Assembly: GCF_004359215.1 (NCBI RefSeq)
Contig: NC_090610.1
Coordinates: 2,715,012 to 2,727,463 of the forward strand
Origin: Bremia lactucae
Taxonomy: Eukaryota > Oomycota > Peronosporomycetes > Peronosporales > Peronosporaceae
DNA length: 12,452 nt
Direction of reading: 5' to 3'
The position numbers and the translations under genes were made by a program. A model generated the notes under the pieces. That model searched no databases and had not been told where the DNA came from. It saw only the letters and a list, made by a program, of their open reading frames with translations. This document shows, piece by piece, positions 1-7,388 of the stretch (the first letter of the stretch is position 1; each line of letters starts with the position of its first letter).

Positions 1-145
1 TCACCCCGCATGAATTGTTCCTTCATGCGATGGAATTTAAAATGATGGATCTGACCAATCAAAAACATTTTAAAAATTAAGTGGTCATTTAGCGACCACT
101 CCATCTAATGACATTCAGAGTGATTGTCGTTTAAGGGAGGGGTGA
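1..145 (+). mobile_element. 3' internal tail of a Ty3/gypsy element, cut by the window edge
   Basis: This is non-coding sequence directly upstream of a 3' LTR. It is recognised because positions 23-140 resemble the minus strand of 9735-9620, the equivalent tail of copy M; both share runs such as CTGACCAATC. Two hairpins are visible: CGCATGAA (7-14) with TTCATGCG (22-29), and AGTGGTC (80-86) with GACCACT (94-100). The body of the element lies to the left, outside the window, so its coding state is unknown. Confidence 0.75.
131..145 (+). other. Polypurine tract (plus-strand primer) before the 3' LTR
   Basis: The run TTAAGGGAGGGGTGA ends exactly where the LTR begins with TGTAAC. A purine-rich run in this place is where LTR retrotransposons start plus-strand DNA synthesis. 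It shows that 146-597 is a 3' LTR of a plus-strand element rather than a solo LTR. Confidence 0.8.
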
Positions 146-597
146 TGTAACGGGGTGTATCGTTACATGAAATTAACACTTAAAGGTTGTTAATTAATAT
201 ATTATCTAAAAGGTAGATAATATTTGGAGGATATTACTTTATATAGTAATGTCCTGAATTCTTATCCATAAATAGGTATAGACCATTATGTCTATTTATT
301 CCGCAGACTAATCAGCTGTAGAAGTAATCAAAGAGAGTTACAAGATAAGATAGATAAGAATTCATTTACATGTTTAGTATTAGTTTATAGTTAAGTCAGC
401 ATTTACAAAGATAGATTAACAAGACACTTAACTATATTAATACAGTTTTCATTTTACACTCTTAAGCTTACTTGCCTTAAGAGAAGTCTTCCTCTATACG
501 TAAAGTGTACGTTATCTAACGAGAGGCACCACTCACAACTGAAGCAGTGCGAAGTGGACTTGTACTGAAACAGTACAAGTCGCAGTGCCCCGTTACA
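146..597 (+). repeat. 3' LTR (452 bp) of a plus-strand Ty3/gypsy element
   Basis: The left end is TGTAACGGGG and the right end is CCCCGTTACA, a perfect 10-bp terminal inverted repeat of the TG...CA type. A polypurine tract precedes it directly. The bases after it (CTGAT) are not a primer site, as expected for a 3' LTR. It is rich in stem-loops: 199-208 with 214-223, 228-238 with 245-255 (one G-U pair), 268-275 with 292-299, 459-466 with 476-483, and 557-567 with 571-581. A core block at 426-449 is shared with the LTR at 1479. The target-site duplication cannot be tested because the 5' end of the element is outside the window. Confidence 0.85.
426..449 (+). promoter_or_regulatory. Candidate LTR core promoter block
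   Basis: The stretch contains TATATTAATACAGTTTT and matches 1768-1790 in the LTR of copy P except for one inserted base, although much of the surrounding LTR has diverged. It lies about 280 bp from the LTR start in both. The TATATTAA core resembles a TATA box. The promoter role is inferred from conservation and position only. Confidence 0.4.
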
Positions 598-1478
598 CTG
601 ATGCTGTCTGCTATTCTATAGTAGACGGTAATCAAATACTTCATTTATTTGTCAAAGGGTTCGTCAGTTTATACTTTATGACTTTACCTTCGATTTGGAT
701 ATAGCTACCCTTGCTTATGTCTAGTCGACTTCAAGCTTGTATGGAATTGGTCATTTATGCCTCCTACAACCATATATTAATTTACCAAAAGAAGCGCCCA
801 TCACCAGACCGACTGGCCAATACCGAAATACTGACCTGCTTAGAACCGAAGCGTCTAAAGTTTTAATTATATTGAGGTCCACTTTGTCATCGTACCCAGA
901 CGCATGCAAAACTATGCTAAAGTGCACCGGATTAACCAATTAAGGCAAGCGTAGCACTAATTATTGAGTTTGCAGAAAAGTTGCGAGGCGTGTTGCTGGT
1001 TATGTTCTAATTGTCATACATTTCAGCTTCTTTTACCTACGTAATTAAAGACCGTAATTTTTTTCTTGTAATGACGCAGCGTCAGATGAGCAACTAGAAT
1101 AGTACGCAGTGTTCGCCTCTCTATAGGCGGAACAATTTTAACTGCGACACATAGCGATGGCAATCCGTGCTTTGCTCGATGATTTGCATGCATTTCAATG
1201 TTGAAATTTAATTGTACTTTAACGGTGAACCACAAAATCGCATTAATTTTTCATACACATACCCGTAGGAAATCTGAACTGCACAGTTGGGTTGATTTTA
1301 GACTTAAGCGGCAATTTCCTTAAATATGGACAGCACAGTCAAATAAATTTCTTGACTATCACTAGCATTATTTCTTAGTCAGTTCACCTGTGGCGCATGA
1401 AATAATTTCGAAGTCCAATTTGTTTAATTTCAAGTGAAGAAGGTGCAACAGATTAGTTCCGGAGAAAAAAACTGATTC
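598..1478. other. AT-rich spacer with no recognisable gene
   Basis: This is the only long stretch with no retroelement signature. The open frames inside are short (up to about 70 codons), overlap on opposite strands, and show no domain, signal peptide or effector motif that I recognise. It is probably the host flank between two insertions, or transposon sequence too decayed to identify. The five bases before the next LTR are GATTC (1474-1478), but that element has no partner 3' LTR to compare for a target-site duplication. Confidence 0.55.
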
Positions 1479-1967
1479 TGTAACCGGGTGTCCGTTACAT
1501 ATTTGATATTCCTATAAGAAAAATACAAATATTATTTCCTATGAGATGAAATAAGCCAAGAAATACATATAATTATTATCTTTTATTATTTTTGACTCAA
1601 TAGTTCCAATATTACCAAACTTGGTAGTTTTGACGCAATATGACATTTGTTCTATTGATTGGTTGATTTAAGTTTAAATTAACCTCGCCAATCGTTACAA
1701 GACACGATTGAGCGTCGCGCAAGAAGGCACATTAATATATAAGCCAAAAGAAGATCGATATGAAAGAACTTAATATATTAATACAGTTTTACCTTTTCCC
1801 TGTTTTAAAGCCTTATAATTAACCTTTGGTAGCTAGGACCTCCTAGCTACTTAGAACCTTTCTCTGCACGTCGTGTACGTGAAGCAATCGAGGCGTTTCA
1901 CCTTCACTGTAATCAGTGTAGACTGATTAGTACTGTTATCAGTGCTGGCAAAAGGTGCCCCTTTAAA
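1479..1967 (+). repeat. 5' LTR of copy P (about 489 bp)
   Basis: It begins TGTAACCGGGTG, close to the start of the 146-597 LTR, and ends in GGTGCCCCTTTAAA, a decayed version of that LTR's GTGCCCCGTTACA end. A primer site follows two or three bases later, which marks it as a 5' LTR. It contains a near-perfect palindrome, GTAGCTAGGA (1829-1838) with TCCTAGCTAC (1841-1850), and smaller stems at 1905-1918 and 1922-1943. Since the terminal CA is lost, the right boundary is set by the homology and by the primer site. Confidence 0.75.
1768..1790 (+). promoter_or_regulatory. Candidate LTR core promoter block (copy P)
   Basis: This is identical to the block at 426-449 apart from one missing base, and sits about 289 bp from the LTR start. 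It contains the same TATATTAATACAGTTTT core. Assignment as a promoter is inference. Confidence 0.4.
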
Positions 1968-1968
1968 C

Positions 1969-1980
1969 TTGGTAGCACTT
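1969..1980 (+). other. Primer binding site of copy P
   Basis: TTGGTAGCACTT follows the 5' LTR directly, and the same string recurs after LTR B (9312-9323). A TGG start complements the CCA end of a tRNA. The TGGTAGCA core would fit a tRNA ending in TGCTACCA, as eukaryotic initiator methionine tRNAs commonly do, but the exact primer cannot be settled from this window. Confidence 0.65.
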
Positions 1981-2017
1981 CGTAGTCCATTCACGGCCCA
2001 CGCAAGTTCCATCCGAT

Positions 2018-2700
2018 ATGGACATGTTGTATGAAGAAGGAGGAAGCTTTTAAGCTCCTCAAAAAGGCTATCACGGAACGCGTGAAAGGTTCACTCATTT
2101 ATGTGACCTAAAACAGAGAGCGATCGAACGAATGAGTTCGTTCGTAGGCGGGCCAGCCGTTGGCGCCATGCTGTACACTTTGGTCAGGGATGAGCAACAT
2201 TCGACTATAGCAGGTCCTTGAGACCTGGCTCAGGCAAATCTTTGAGCCGACACGTGCCGAATTCGGAGCGCGAGCAGAGTTTCTGTATTTGAAGGAGGGC
2301 AAGTGTGATCTTCACGCTTACGCCCAACATACACCATGCCTTGTAAATTGTATCGTGAGTCATCCAATAGATGTACAAACACAGGAAACTGTGTTTATAT
2401 GAAAAGTCTTGCAGACGGCCCTGTCAAGATCACCTGTTCCGGCTCGAGCTAGAGACGCTAGCAATCTCTGAAACGGAACAGGCTAGCAATCTCTGAAACG
2501 GAACAGGAGGACTTCAGCCTTCAAGAAAGGCTTCCGTCCATTTTTGTGCTCATCGTCCAATCAGACAAGAAAAGGCAATTTAGAACCTATGAATAAAAAC
2601 CTCTCGTATATGGAGTGCGAAAACCCTCGCTCCTCAAGTGAAAAATGCGTTCGTTGTAAGAAACAGGCCACTACGCCTATAAGTGTAGTGCCCTACTCCT
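2018..2700 (+). pseudogene. gag: gag remnant of copy P with a broken CCHC zinc knuckle
   Basis: Gag forms the particle and binds the element's RNA. Here the reading is spread over all three frames. Readable pieces include EEEAFKLLKKAITERVKGS soon after the ATG at 2018-2020 and LYLKEGKCDLHAYAQHT near 2283-2335. Further on, MNKNLSYMECENPRSSS starts near 2590 and leads into a CCHC-type RNA-binding knuckle at 2646-2688 with Cys codons at 2646-2648 and 2655-2657. The frame breaks inside the knuckle before its His and last Cys. A 25-bp tandem duplication at 2457-2506 adds another frameshift. The ATG lies about 50 bp after the LTR, the usual place for gag. It cannot make a full-length protein. Confidence 0.7.
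2457..2506 (+). repeat. Perfect 25-bp tandem duplication inside gag
   Basis: Two identical copies (2457-2481 and 2482-2506), each beginning GCTAGCAATCTCTG and ending GGAACAG, lie head to tail. Twenty-five is not a multiple of three, so the duplication shifts the gag frame. The identity of the two units suggests that it is recent. Confidence 0.9.
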
Positions 2701-2750
2701 AGTGCCCTACGCCTAGTGCCCTACGCCTAGTTCACTACGCCTAGTGCCTA
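2686..2750 (+). repeat. 14-bp minisatellite after the zinc knuckle (about 4.6 units)
   Basis: Units of TAGTGCCCTACGCC start at 2686, 2700, 2714 and 2728, with a partial unit at 2742-2750. The first has ACTCC for ACGCC, and the fourth has TTCACTACG for TGCCCTACG. The seed appears to be the knuckle sequence around 2670-2690. Every unit carries a TAG, so the array introduces stops. Confidence 0.85.
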
Positions 2751-2938
2751 AGCGAAATAGTTTACATCCCACTAGGAACGGCGGAGAAGCAGATCCGAGG
2801 CCGTTACGAAATCGCAACGGCGAGGCGGATCGTCAAAATATGGACGAGGTTAGTATGTGCGAAGCGCCCTACTAACCCAGCAACTTCAAAAGAATTTGCA
2901 GGTCTCTTGACGAGAGCGGTTCCTCACACACAAACATC

Positions 2939-3311
2939 ATGTGCAACCGACCAGGTAATGAGGTTAACCTAATCGTCTTGAATTTTTATACTGGCAAAGA
3001 AATTGCCACTAAAGTCCCTAGTCGATTGTGGGGCGTCAAACAATTTCATTCGACGCCAATCGCTAGAAGTTGTAGGCTCAAATTTGTTGAACGCGATGTA
3101 CCTCTAACGAGGATGGCAGTGCGCCTAGCAACAGGCGCATCTGTAACGTAAAGGAACGTGTAGTTAGTATCCAACAAACGTTAAATAATAAAGAGTCCGA
3201 TGATGATTTATCCTACTAGATTTGGATGACAAATTTGGTGTCATCCTTGGATTACCTTGGCTTACAAAGTACAAGCCATGCATAAGCTGGCAGCATCAAA
3301 CCGTGACGATG
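2939..3311 (+). pseudogene. Aspartic protease remnant of copy P
   Basis: The retroelement protease cuts the Gag-Pol polyprotein. An active-site-like string DCGASNNFIRRQSLE is encoded from 3024, with the catalytic Asp codon at 3024-3026; a Cys occupies the Ser/Thr position seen in most retroviral-type proteases. A C-terminal segment, DDKFGVILGLPWLTKYKP, lies near 3225-3280 in the same frame, but stops (for example TAA soon after the active-site string) separate the two. The piece from 2939 (NEVNLIVLNFYTGKEIAT) is in a different frame from the active site. The position between gag and reverse transcriptase is normal for Ty3/gypsy. It is non-functional as read. Confidence 0.65.
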
Positions 3312-4189
3312 CCTGTCTCTTGTTCATCAGATGGCCAATTGATGAACGTCTTGAGGCGTCCACAAGCATGTGAATGTCCTACGAGTGAGTGCGACGGCCT
3401 TACTAGTGGTTCGGTCGTTAGCATGACTGCACAAGACCTCAGTGTGAATGCCCAACACACTGTGGAGTCAGATCCCGACGGCTGTGCACAAGCAAGGCCA
3501 GCGTCGAAGGTCCGCCATATGTGACGTGGACATAGTTACCCACGGCTGTGCACAAGCAGGCAGCGTCGAAGTTCGGCCACTCAAAGGTGAGTGGTACGAA
3601 ACAAGGATGCTTGCTTGGAATGCCACATCCAAGAGATTTATAAACTACTGTCTAAAAGAGGCAGTGCGAAAGTCCTAGATCGATTGGAGAGTCGATCGTA
3701 GAAAATCTCGCTGTGGTAGCGCAACCACATCTAGAGGCAGTTGGGAAGGATACTCCCCAAATAATTTCCGCGGGAATCAATCCCCGGAAACCTGTAGTCA
3801 AAGGTTTCCAGGTACCTTTGCAAATAAGTTTAAAAGAGAAAACTGATACAATATCAGTCTTAGTTAACAATTGATCAAGTGTAGGCGCTTATACCCTTGA
3901 TCTAATAGCGCATCCTAAGTTAACTTCGGAGATTACTCAATTGCCAAGAACTGTTTCGGTTCTATACCGAAACGGTTCTTGCGTGATATGCGTGGTGGTA
4001 TCTCAAGCAGATCTGCCTACTTGTCCCAGATGACAAGAACGTGGCCGATATTCGGTCGGCAATAGAATTTCCTGAGAACAAAAGGGTCCTCAGCGGCTCA
4101 TCAATAGACATAAGTGTCCTCGATGAGAAGACTCGGATGGAGCGTTGTACGCTTCAATCCTGGGAGTCTATGAAGCCAAATCCTTTATA
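3312..4189 (+). pseudogene. Decayed protease-RT connecting region of copy P
   Basis: This is pol sequence between the protease and the reverse transcriptase core, with no catalytic motif. It holds an imperfect repeat spaced 63 bp apart: GGCTGTGCACAAGCA occurs at 3480-3494 and 3543-3557, each followed by a similar GCGTCGAAG stretch, corresponding to a 21-codon in-frame unit. From 4041 a readable piece, EFPENKRVLSGSSIDI, shows that the coding strand is still plus. Stops and frame changes are frequent. Low-complexity linkers of this kind vary greatly among elements. Confidence 0.45.
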
Positions 4190-4990
4190 TAAAAATTTGA
4201 TCGTTTCAAAGATGTATTCTTTGAATCAAACCGTATGAGTTGCCTTAGGAAAAAGGTACTCGACACGAAATCAACCTGATTCTAGTAGGTATTTTTACTG
4301 TTTCATGAAGCAGTGGCCAATGCCATTAAAAACGTACTAGTGATGGACAAGTTCCTTGCCGATCACTTAGCAGCGGGCCATAGGAGAAAGTCTACCTCCC
4401 CACATAGCTCTCCCACCTTCTGTTTGCGTAAGGCAACATGAGGGTGGCGGATTGTGCATGCGCTCAAAAAATTGAACGCTGCAACTGTATCGGCTCAAAC
4501 GTTGATACCACGAAAAGACGTAATCATTGATGGTATGTCAAAGAGTACCATCTTTCCGTCAATGGATCTGCTGGTTGGATTCTATTGGATCCTTATGCGT
4601 GAACAGTATATCCGTTCACAGCAGTAAGCACCCCAAGCGGAATGCTACGGAATAGCTTATGCCACAGGGGCTTAGTAGTGCCCCTGCAACATTCAACAGA
4701 TGTGTAGCCACTCTGTTGAGATCGGTGAGGGAGTTTGTACCGATTTATTTTGATGACGTCTTCGTTCATAGAAGATCCATGAGCAGAAAGCAGATGTTGA
4801 AGTACATCGTACCCACGTCCGAAAGATTCTTACACTTATGCGTAAGCACAAGTTGCACGGAAATCTCAAGAAGTGTATATTCGCTGCAAGCAAAATACCA
4901 CTTCTTGGGTGAATCGTGCGATAACACGGTGTACGCCCGTATCCAGAAAAGACCAAGGCGATCACCGATTGGCCTGTGCCAGTTGATGTA
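4190..4990 (+). pseudogene. Reverse transcriptase remnant of copy P
   Basis: RNA-dependent DNA polymerase domain of Ty3/gypsy pol. Visible parts in order are VFFESNRMSCL (about 4212-4245), GWRIVHALKKLNAAT (about 4442-4486), and FPSMDLLVGFYWILM (near 4555-4597, containing the first catalytic-type Asp). MPQGLSSAPATFNR follows at 4659-4700. The catalytic YFDD box has its Tyr codon at 4746-4748. The YFDD region is open in one frame from 4659 to 4991, but neighbouring parts lie in other frames or carry stops (TAA just after 4623, for instance). About 800 bp is a plausible length for the domain. It is inactive as read, although the catalytic box itself survives. Confidence 0.8.
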
Positions 4991-4999
4991 AAGACTTAA

Positions 5000-5560
5000 A
5001 AATTTCTTGGTTAGCGGCGCACCAGCACAAGTACTCACGCAATTATGCCGAACATACAGTTCATCTTTCTTCTTTGTTGAAGAAAAATGAAATGTAAAGT
5101 GGTCTTCGAGGGTATTAAGAAAGCTTGATGCAATCGCCAATATGGGCGATTGCGGACCAAGACTGACCTCTAAACGTGGTCTGTGACACCAGCGATTTCG
5201 CAATCGACTGTGCGTTAATGCAATATGACACAGACGCCGGCGAGCGCGTTGTCTGTTATCAATCGCGTTAGCTTCAACCAGCTGAATGCAACTATCTACT
5301 GCATGACAAGGAACTCCTTGCCATACATTGACACTGGATAAGTTCATTGTATATTTGGACGATGTGTCTTTACGCACGGCCGTAAACAGTCCACACCTCT
5401 CGCAAAGAATGGCGAGATATTTGTCTTTCTTCGCGGAGTATAACTACTCCGTGGAGTATAAACCAGGATGACTTAATGTCGTCGCTGATGCCGTTTCGCG
5501 GTGGTCTGGTTTTGAGCCGGCTGCGCAAATCAACAGTGAGAATATGGCCACTTTCGCAAC
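5000..5560 (+). pseudogene. RNase H remnant of copy P
   Basis: RNase H removes the RNA strand during reverse transcription. The readable string CDTSDFAIDCALMQYDTD (first Asp codon 5185-5187) corresponds to CDASDFAIGCALMQYDTD in copy M near 12293. A Gly to Asp change and several stops (such as TGA after ADQD near 5165, and TAG within the following segment) separate the copies. The later metal-binding segments around 5355-5500 are split across frames. The close match to M shows that both belong to one family. Confidence 0.75.
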
Positions 5561-5579
5561 AATAAGTGTTCTGTCGTCA

Positions 5580-6430
5580 ACATACTCGACGACGTTGGAA
5601 GAGCTTATCAGGAAGATAAGGCTCTTAAGGGATTGATAGATTACCTTAGAAATCCATCCCAACAATCCTTAAAAGGATTGTCGAAAGTGTATGGATACTC
5701 AATAGAGCGATACTTACACGCAATGGGTTACTGTATTACACAGCCATTGCTGGCGACACACCCCGTGTCATCATCCCCACCCATAATGATTTGTTTACGC
5801 ATCATGTGTGAGTGCCACGTTGCACCAATAAGTGGTCATCGTGGACGTGAGAAGACCGATCTTGCGATAAATCGAGACTTCTACTGGCCACGCCAGTATG
5901 ATTTCGTCCCCAAGTACATACGTGCTTGTGAAGTTTGTCAACGGTGAAACTTAGTCCTTTATCCCGTGCTCCGGGACCGGCAGAGTGTTAACAGCCTGTA
6001 TCCATGGACTTCGGATTTCCCGAAGGCGAACATAAGAATAACGTTATTCTTTTTTTGTTGATCGTTTCAGCAAAAAATGGTACATCTTGCTGCAGAACCG
6101 GAGTCGATCACAGCCAAAGGCTGTGCTCGTGTCTTTGTTGACACGATATTTCGACTTTATGAGTTACCTCGCGAACTCGTCTCAGATCGAGATCCTAGAT
6201 CCACGGCGAAATTTTAACAAACTGTGTTCAAATCACTTGGAACTCAGTTGAAAATGTCAACTTCCGATCATCCTGAAACAGATGGTCAGACGGAGCGGGA
6301 AAATCGTATCATCGAAAAGATACCTCGCAGATACGTTCTCTCTTTTAAGAGGTGGAGCGAGTTCTGCCGATGGTAAAATTTGCCATTAACAATTTAGTGC
6401 ATGCTTCTACAAAGCATGCACCGTTTTCTG
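5580..6430 (+). pseudogene. Integrase zinc finger and catalytic core of copy P
   Basis: Integrase inserts the cDNA into the host genome. An HHCC zinc finger is intact in an open stretch of 104 codons (5633-5947): His codons at 5816-5818 and 5837-5839, then CEVC with Cys codons at 5927-5929 and 5936-5938. The catalytic triad can be traced: MDF near 6005, SDRD with the Asp codon at 6185-6187, and DGQTER with the Glu codon at 6293-6295, giving the expected 35-residue spacing between the last two. A TGA follows CEVCQR, a frameshift lies in the core, and a TAA falls between the second Asp and the Glu. The motifs survive, but the frame does not. Confidence 0.85.
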
Positions 6431-6980
6431 TGAATGGCTTACGCCACCCACGTATACCTATCCTATTTAAAAGTAACTTTTATTCAGGGGGGAATGACTA
6501 GCTCAAGCAAAGAACCTTCTAGCTCTTGCTCATCACGCATTAGCACTAAAGTCAATGCTAAGGATACCAATGTTGATCAAATTAACATTGAAGTGGACAA
6601 ACTCAGTAATAACAATAATGCTACTACTGACTTAGACAATGATGCTGAAAGACTCAGCATCGAAAACAATATTAAAATGAGAACGATAATACTTTCAATA
6701 ATGGGAGATTGATATATCCGCAGTGCGAGCCGGTTGCATTGAAAACAGAAATAAAACCGAGTCAGCAGATGATTTCCTGTTGGCTAGAGAAGCAGTGGTC
6801 CATTTTGAACAGGATTCCATCGCTGATGCGGTGGAATGACAGAAACAGAACTCTGACAAATATGGAAGAGCAAACATACTTTCATATGATGTTGATGACC
6901 TAGTCCTACTGTCTACGGTAAACCTACCAATACACGGAGAGATGAATGTAGGCAGTAATAGATAACTGCCCAGACGAGTA
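6431..6980 (+). pseudogene. Integrase C-terminal region of copy P, ending within the GPY/F module
   Basis: An Asn/Asp-rich variable linker (KVNAKDTNVDQINIEVDK, followed by an Asn run, about 6550-6680) matches in position the acidic linker of copy M (NDSNDVDVDCFDIEDEKD). Then come pieces reading HFEQDSIADAV (about 6800) and DVDDLVLLSTVNLP (about 6890-6930), which form the lead-in to the integrase GPY/F module. The module stops after NVGSNR near 6963. Its second half is not adjacent: it reappears at 7253, after a chromodomain fragment. Several frameshifts are present. Confidence 0.65.
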
Positions 6981-7099
6981 AATTTTCAACTGTCACCACT
7001 AACTCGAGGCGAAGTAATCGCTCGTGATTACGATCTTCGCTTAAATAATAAAGGGTGTGATCCAAATCACGACGTTGATTCGGACTCGTGAAACGAGCG

Positions 7100-7234
7100 A
7101 ACCCGATCTTTCCTCTCCCTCCAAATCCATTGGTGAATTCAGGTGGTGAGAAGCGTTCTCTTGTTAAATTCTTCTCGACCCACTGTGAGGCAAAGGGGGT
7201 TCGAACGAGTTATCTCGTTCGTTGGCGAGAGTAG
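7100..7234 (+). pseudogene. Chromodomain fragment, misplaced and truncated
   Basis: Chromodomains at the integrase C-terminus steer insertion to marked chromatin. The fragment has a proline-rich lead-in (near 7105), then GEKR..VKFF, and ends with VRTSYLVRWRE and a TAG stop at 7232-7234. The same string RTSYLVRWR is in copy M at 9958-9984. The second half of the domain is missing, with a junction at about 7232. In copy M the chromodomain comes after GPY/F, but here it comes before the second half of GPY/F. Confidence 0.7.
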
Positions 7235-7252
7235 TATTTCGTCCCGTTTCGT

Positions 7253-7344
7253 GTACTACATCGCCAAGGCAATACGTACACGATCGAGCTGCCTCGTAGT
7301 ATGCGAACGCATCCTACGTTTTATGTTAGGCGTCTCCGCCCGTA
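7253..7344 (+). pseudogene. Second half of the integrase GPY/F module
   Basis: Reads VLHRQGNTYTIELPRSMRTH and then PTFYVRRLRP before a TAG at 7343-7345. It matches copy M at about 10520-10430 (GNAYTIELPRRMRSHPTFYV). This module is the non-specific DNA-binding part of Ty3/gypsy integrases. It is separated from its first half (6890-6980) by the chromodomain fragment, so the region is a rearranged mosaic. The same sense frame seems to continue as YQYEASSDSG to about 7375, before the antisense gag-like gene begins. Confidence 0.75.
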
Positions 7345-7388
7345 GTATCAGTACGAGGCTTCTTCCGATTCCGGATTACACCGAACGG

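Noticed and set aside
146..597. Solo LTR
   Set aside because: A polypurine tract and a tail shared with copy M lie directly upstream, so it is the 3' LTR of an element extending out of the window.
737..943. 68-codon open frame on the plus strand in the spacer, with LLR-like residues
   Set aside because: No signal peptide and no RxLR or EER motif; a competing frame is open on the opposite strand. Chance is the simplest reading.
2686..2750. CRISPR-like array
   Set aside because: The units are 14 bp and directly contiguous with no spacers, in a eukaryotic retroelement. It is a minisatellite.
4766..5377. 203-codon open frame on the minus strand
   Set aside because: It lies antisense to the RT and RNase H remnant of copy P and has no domain of its own. 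The plus-strand motifs (YFDD, CDTSD) explain this DNA.
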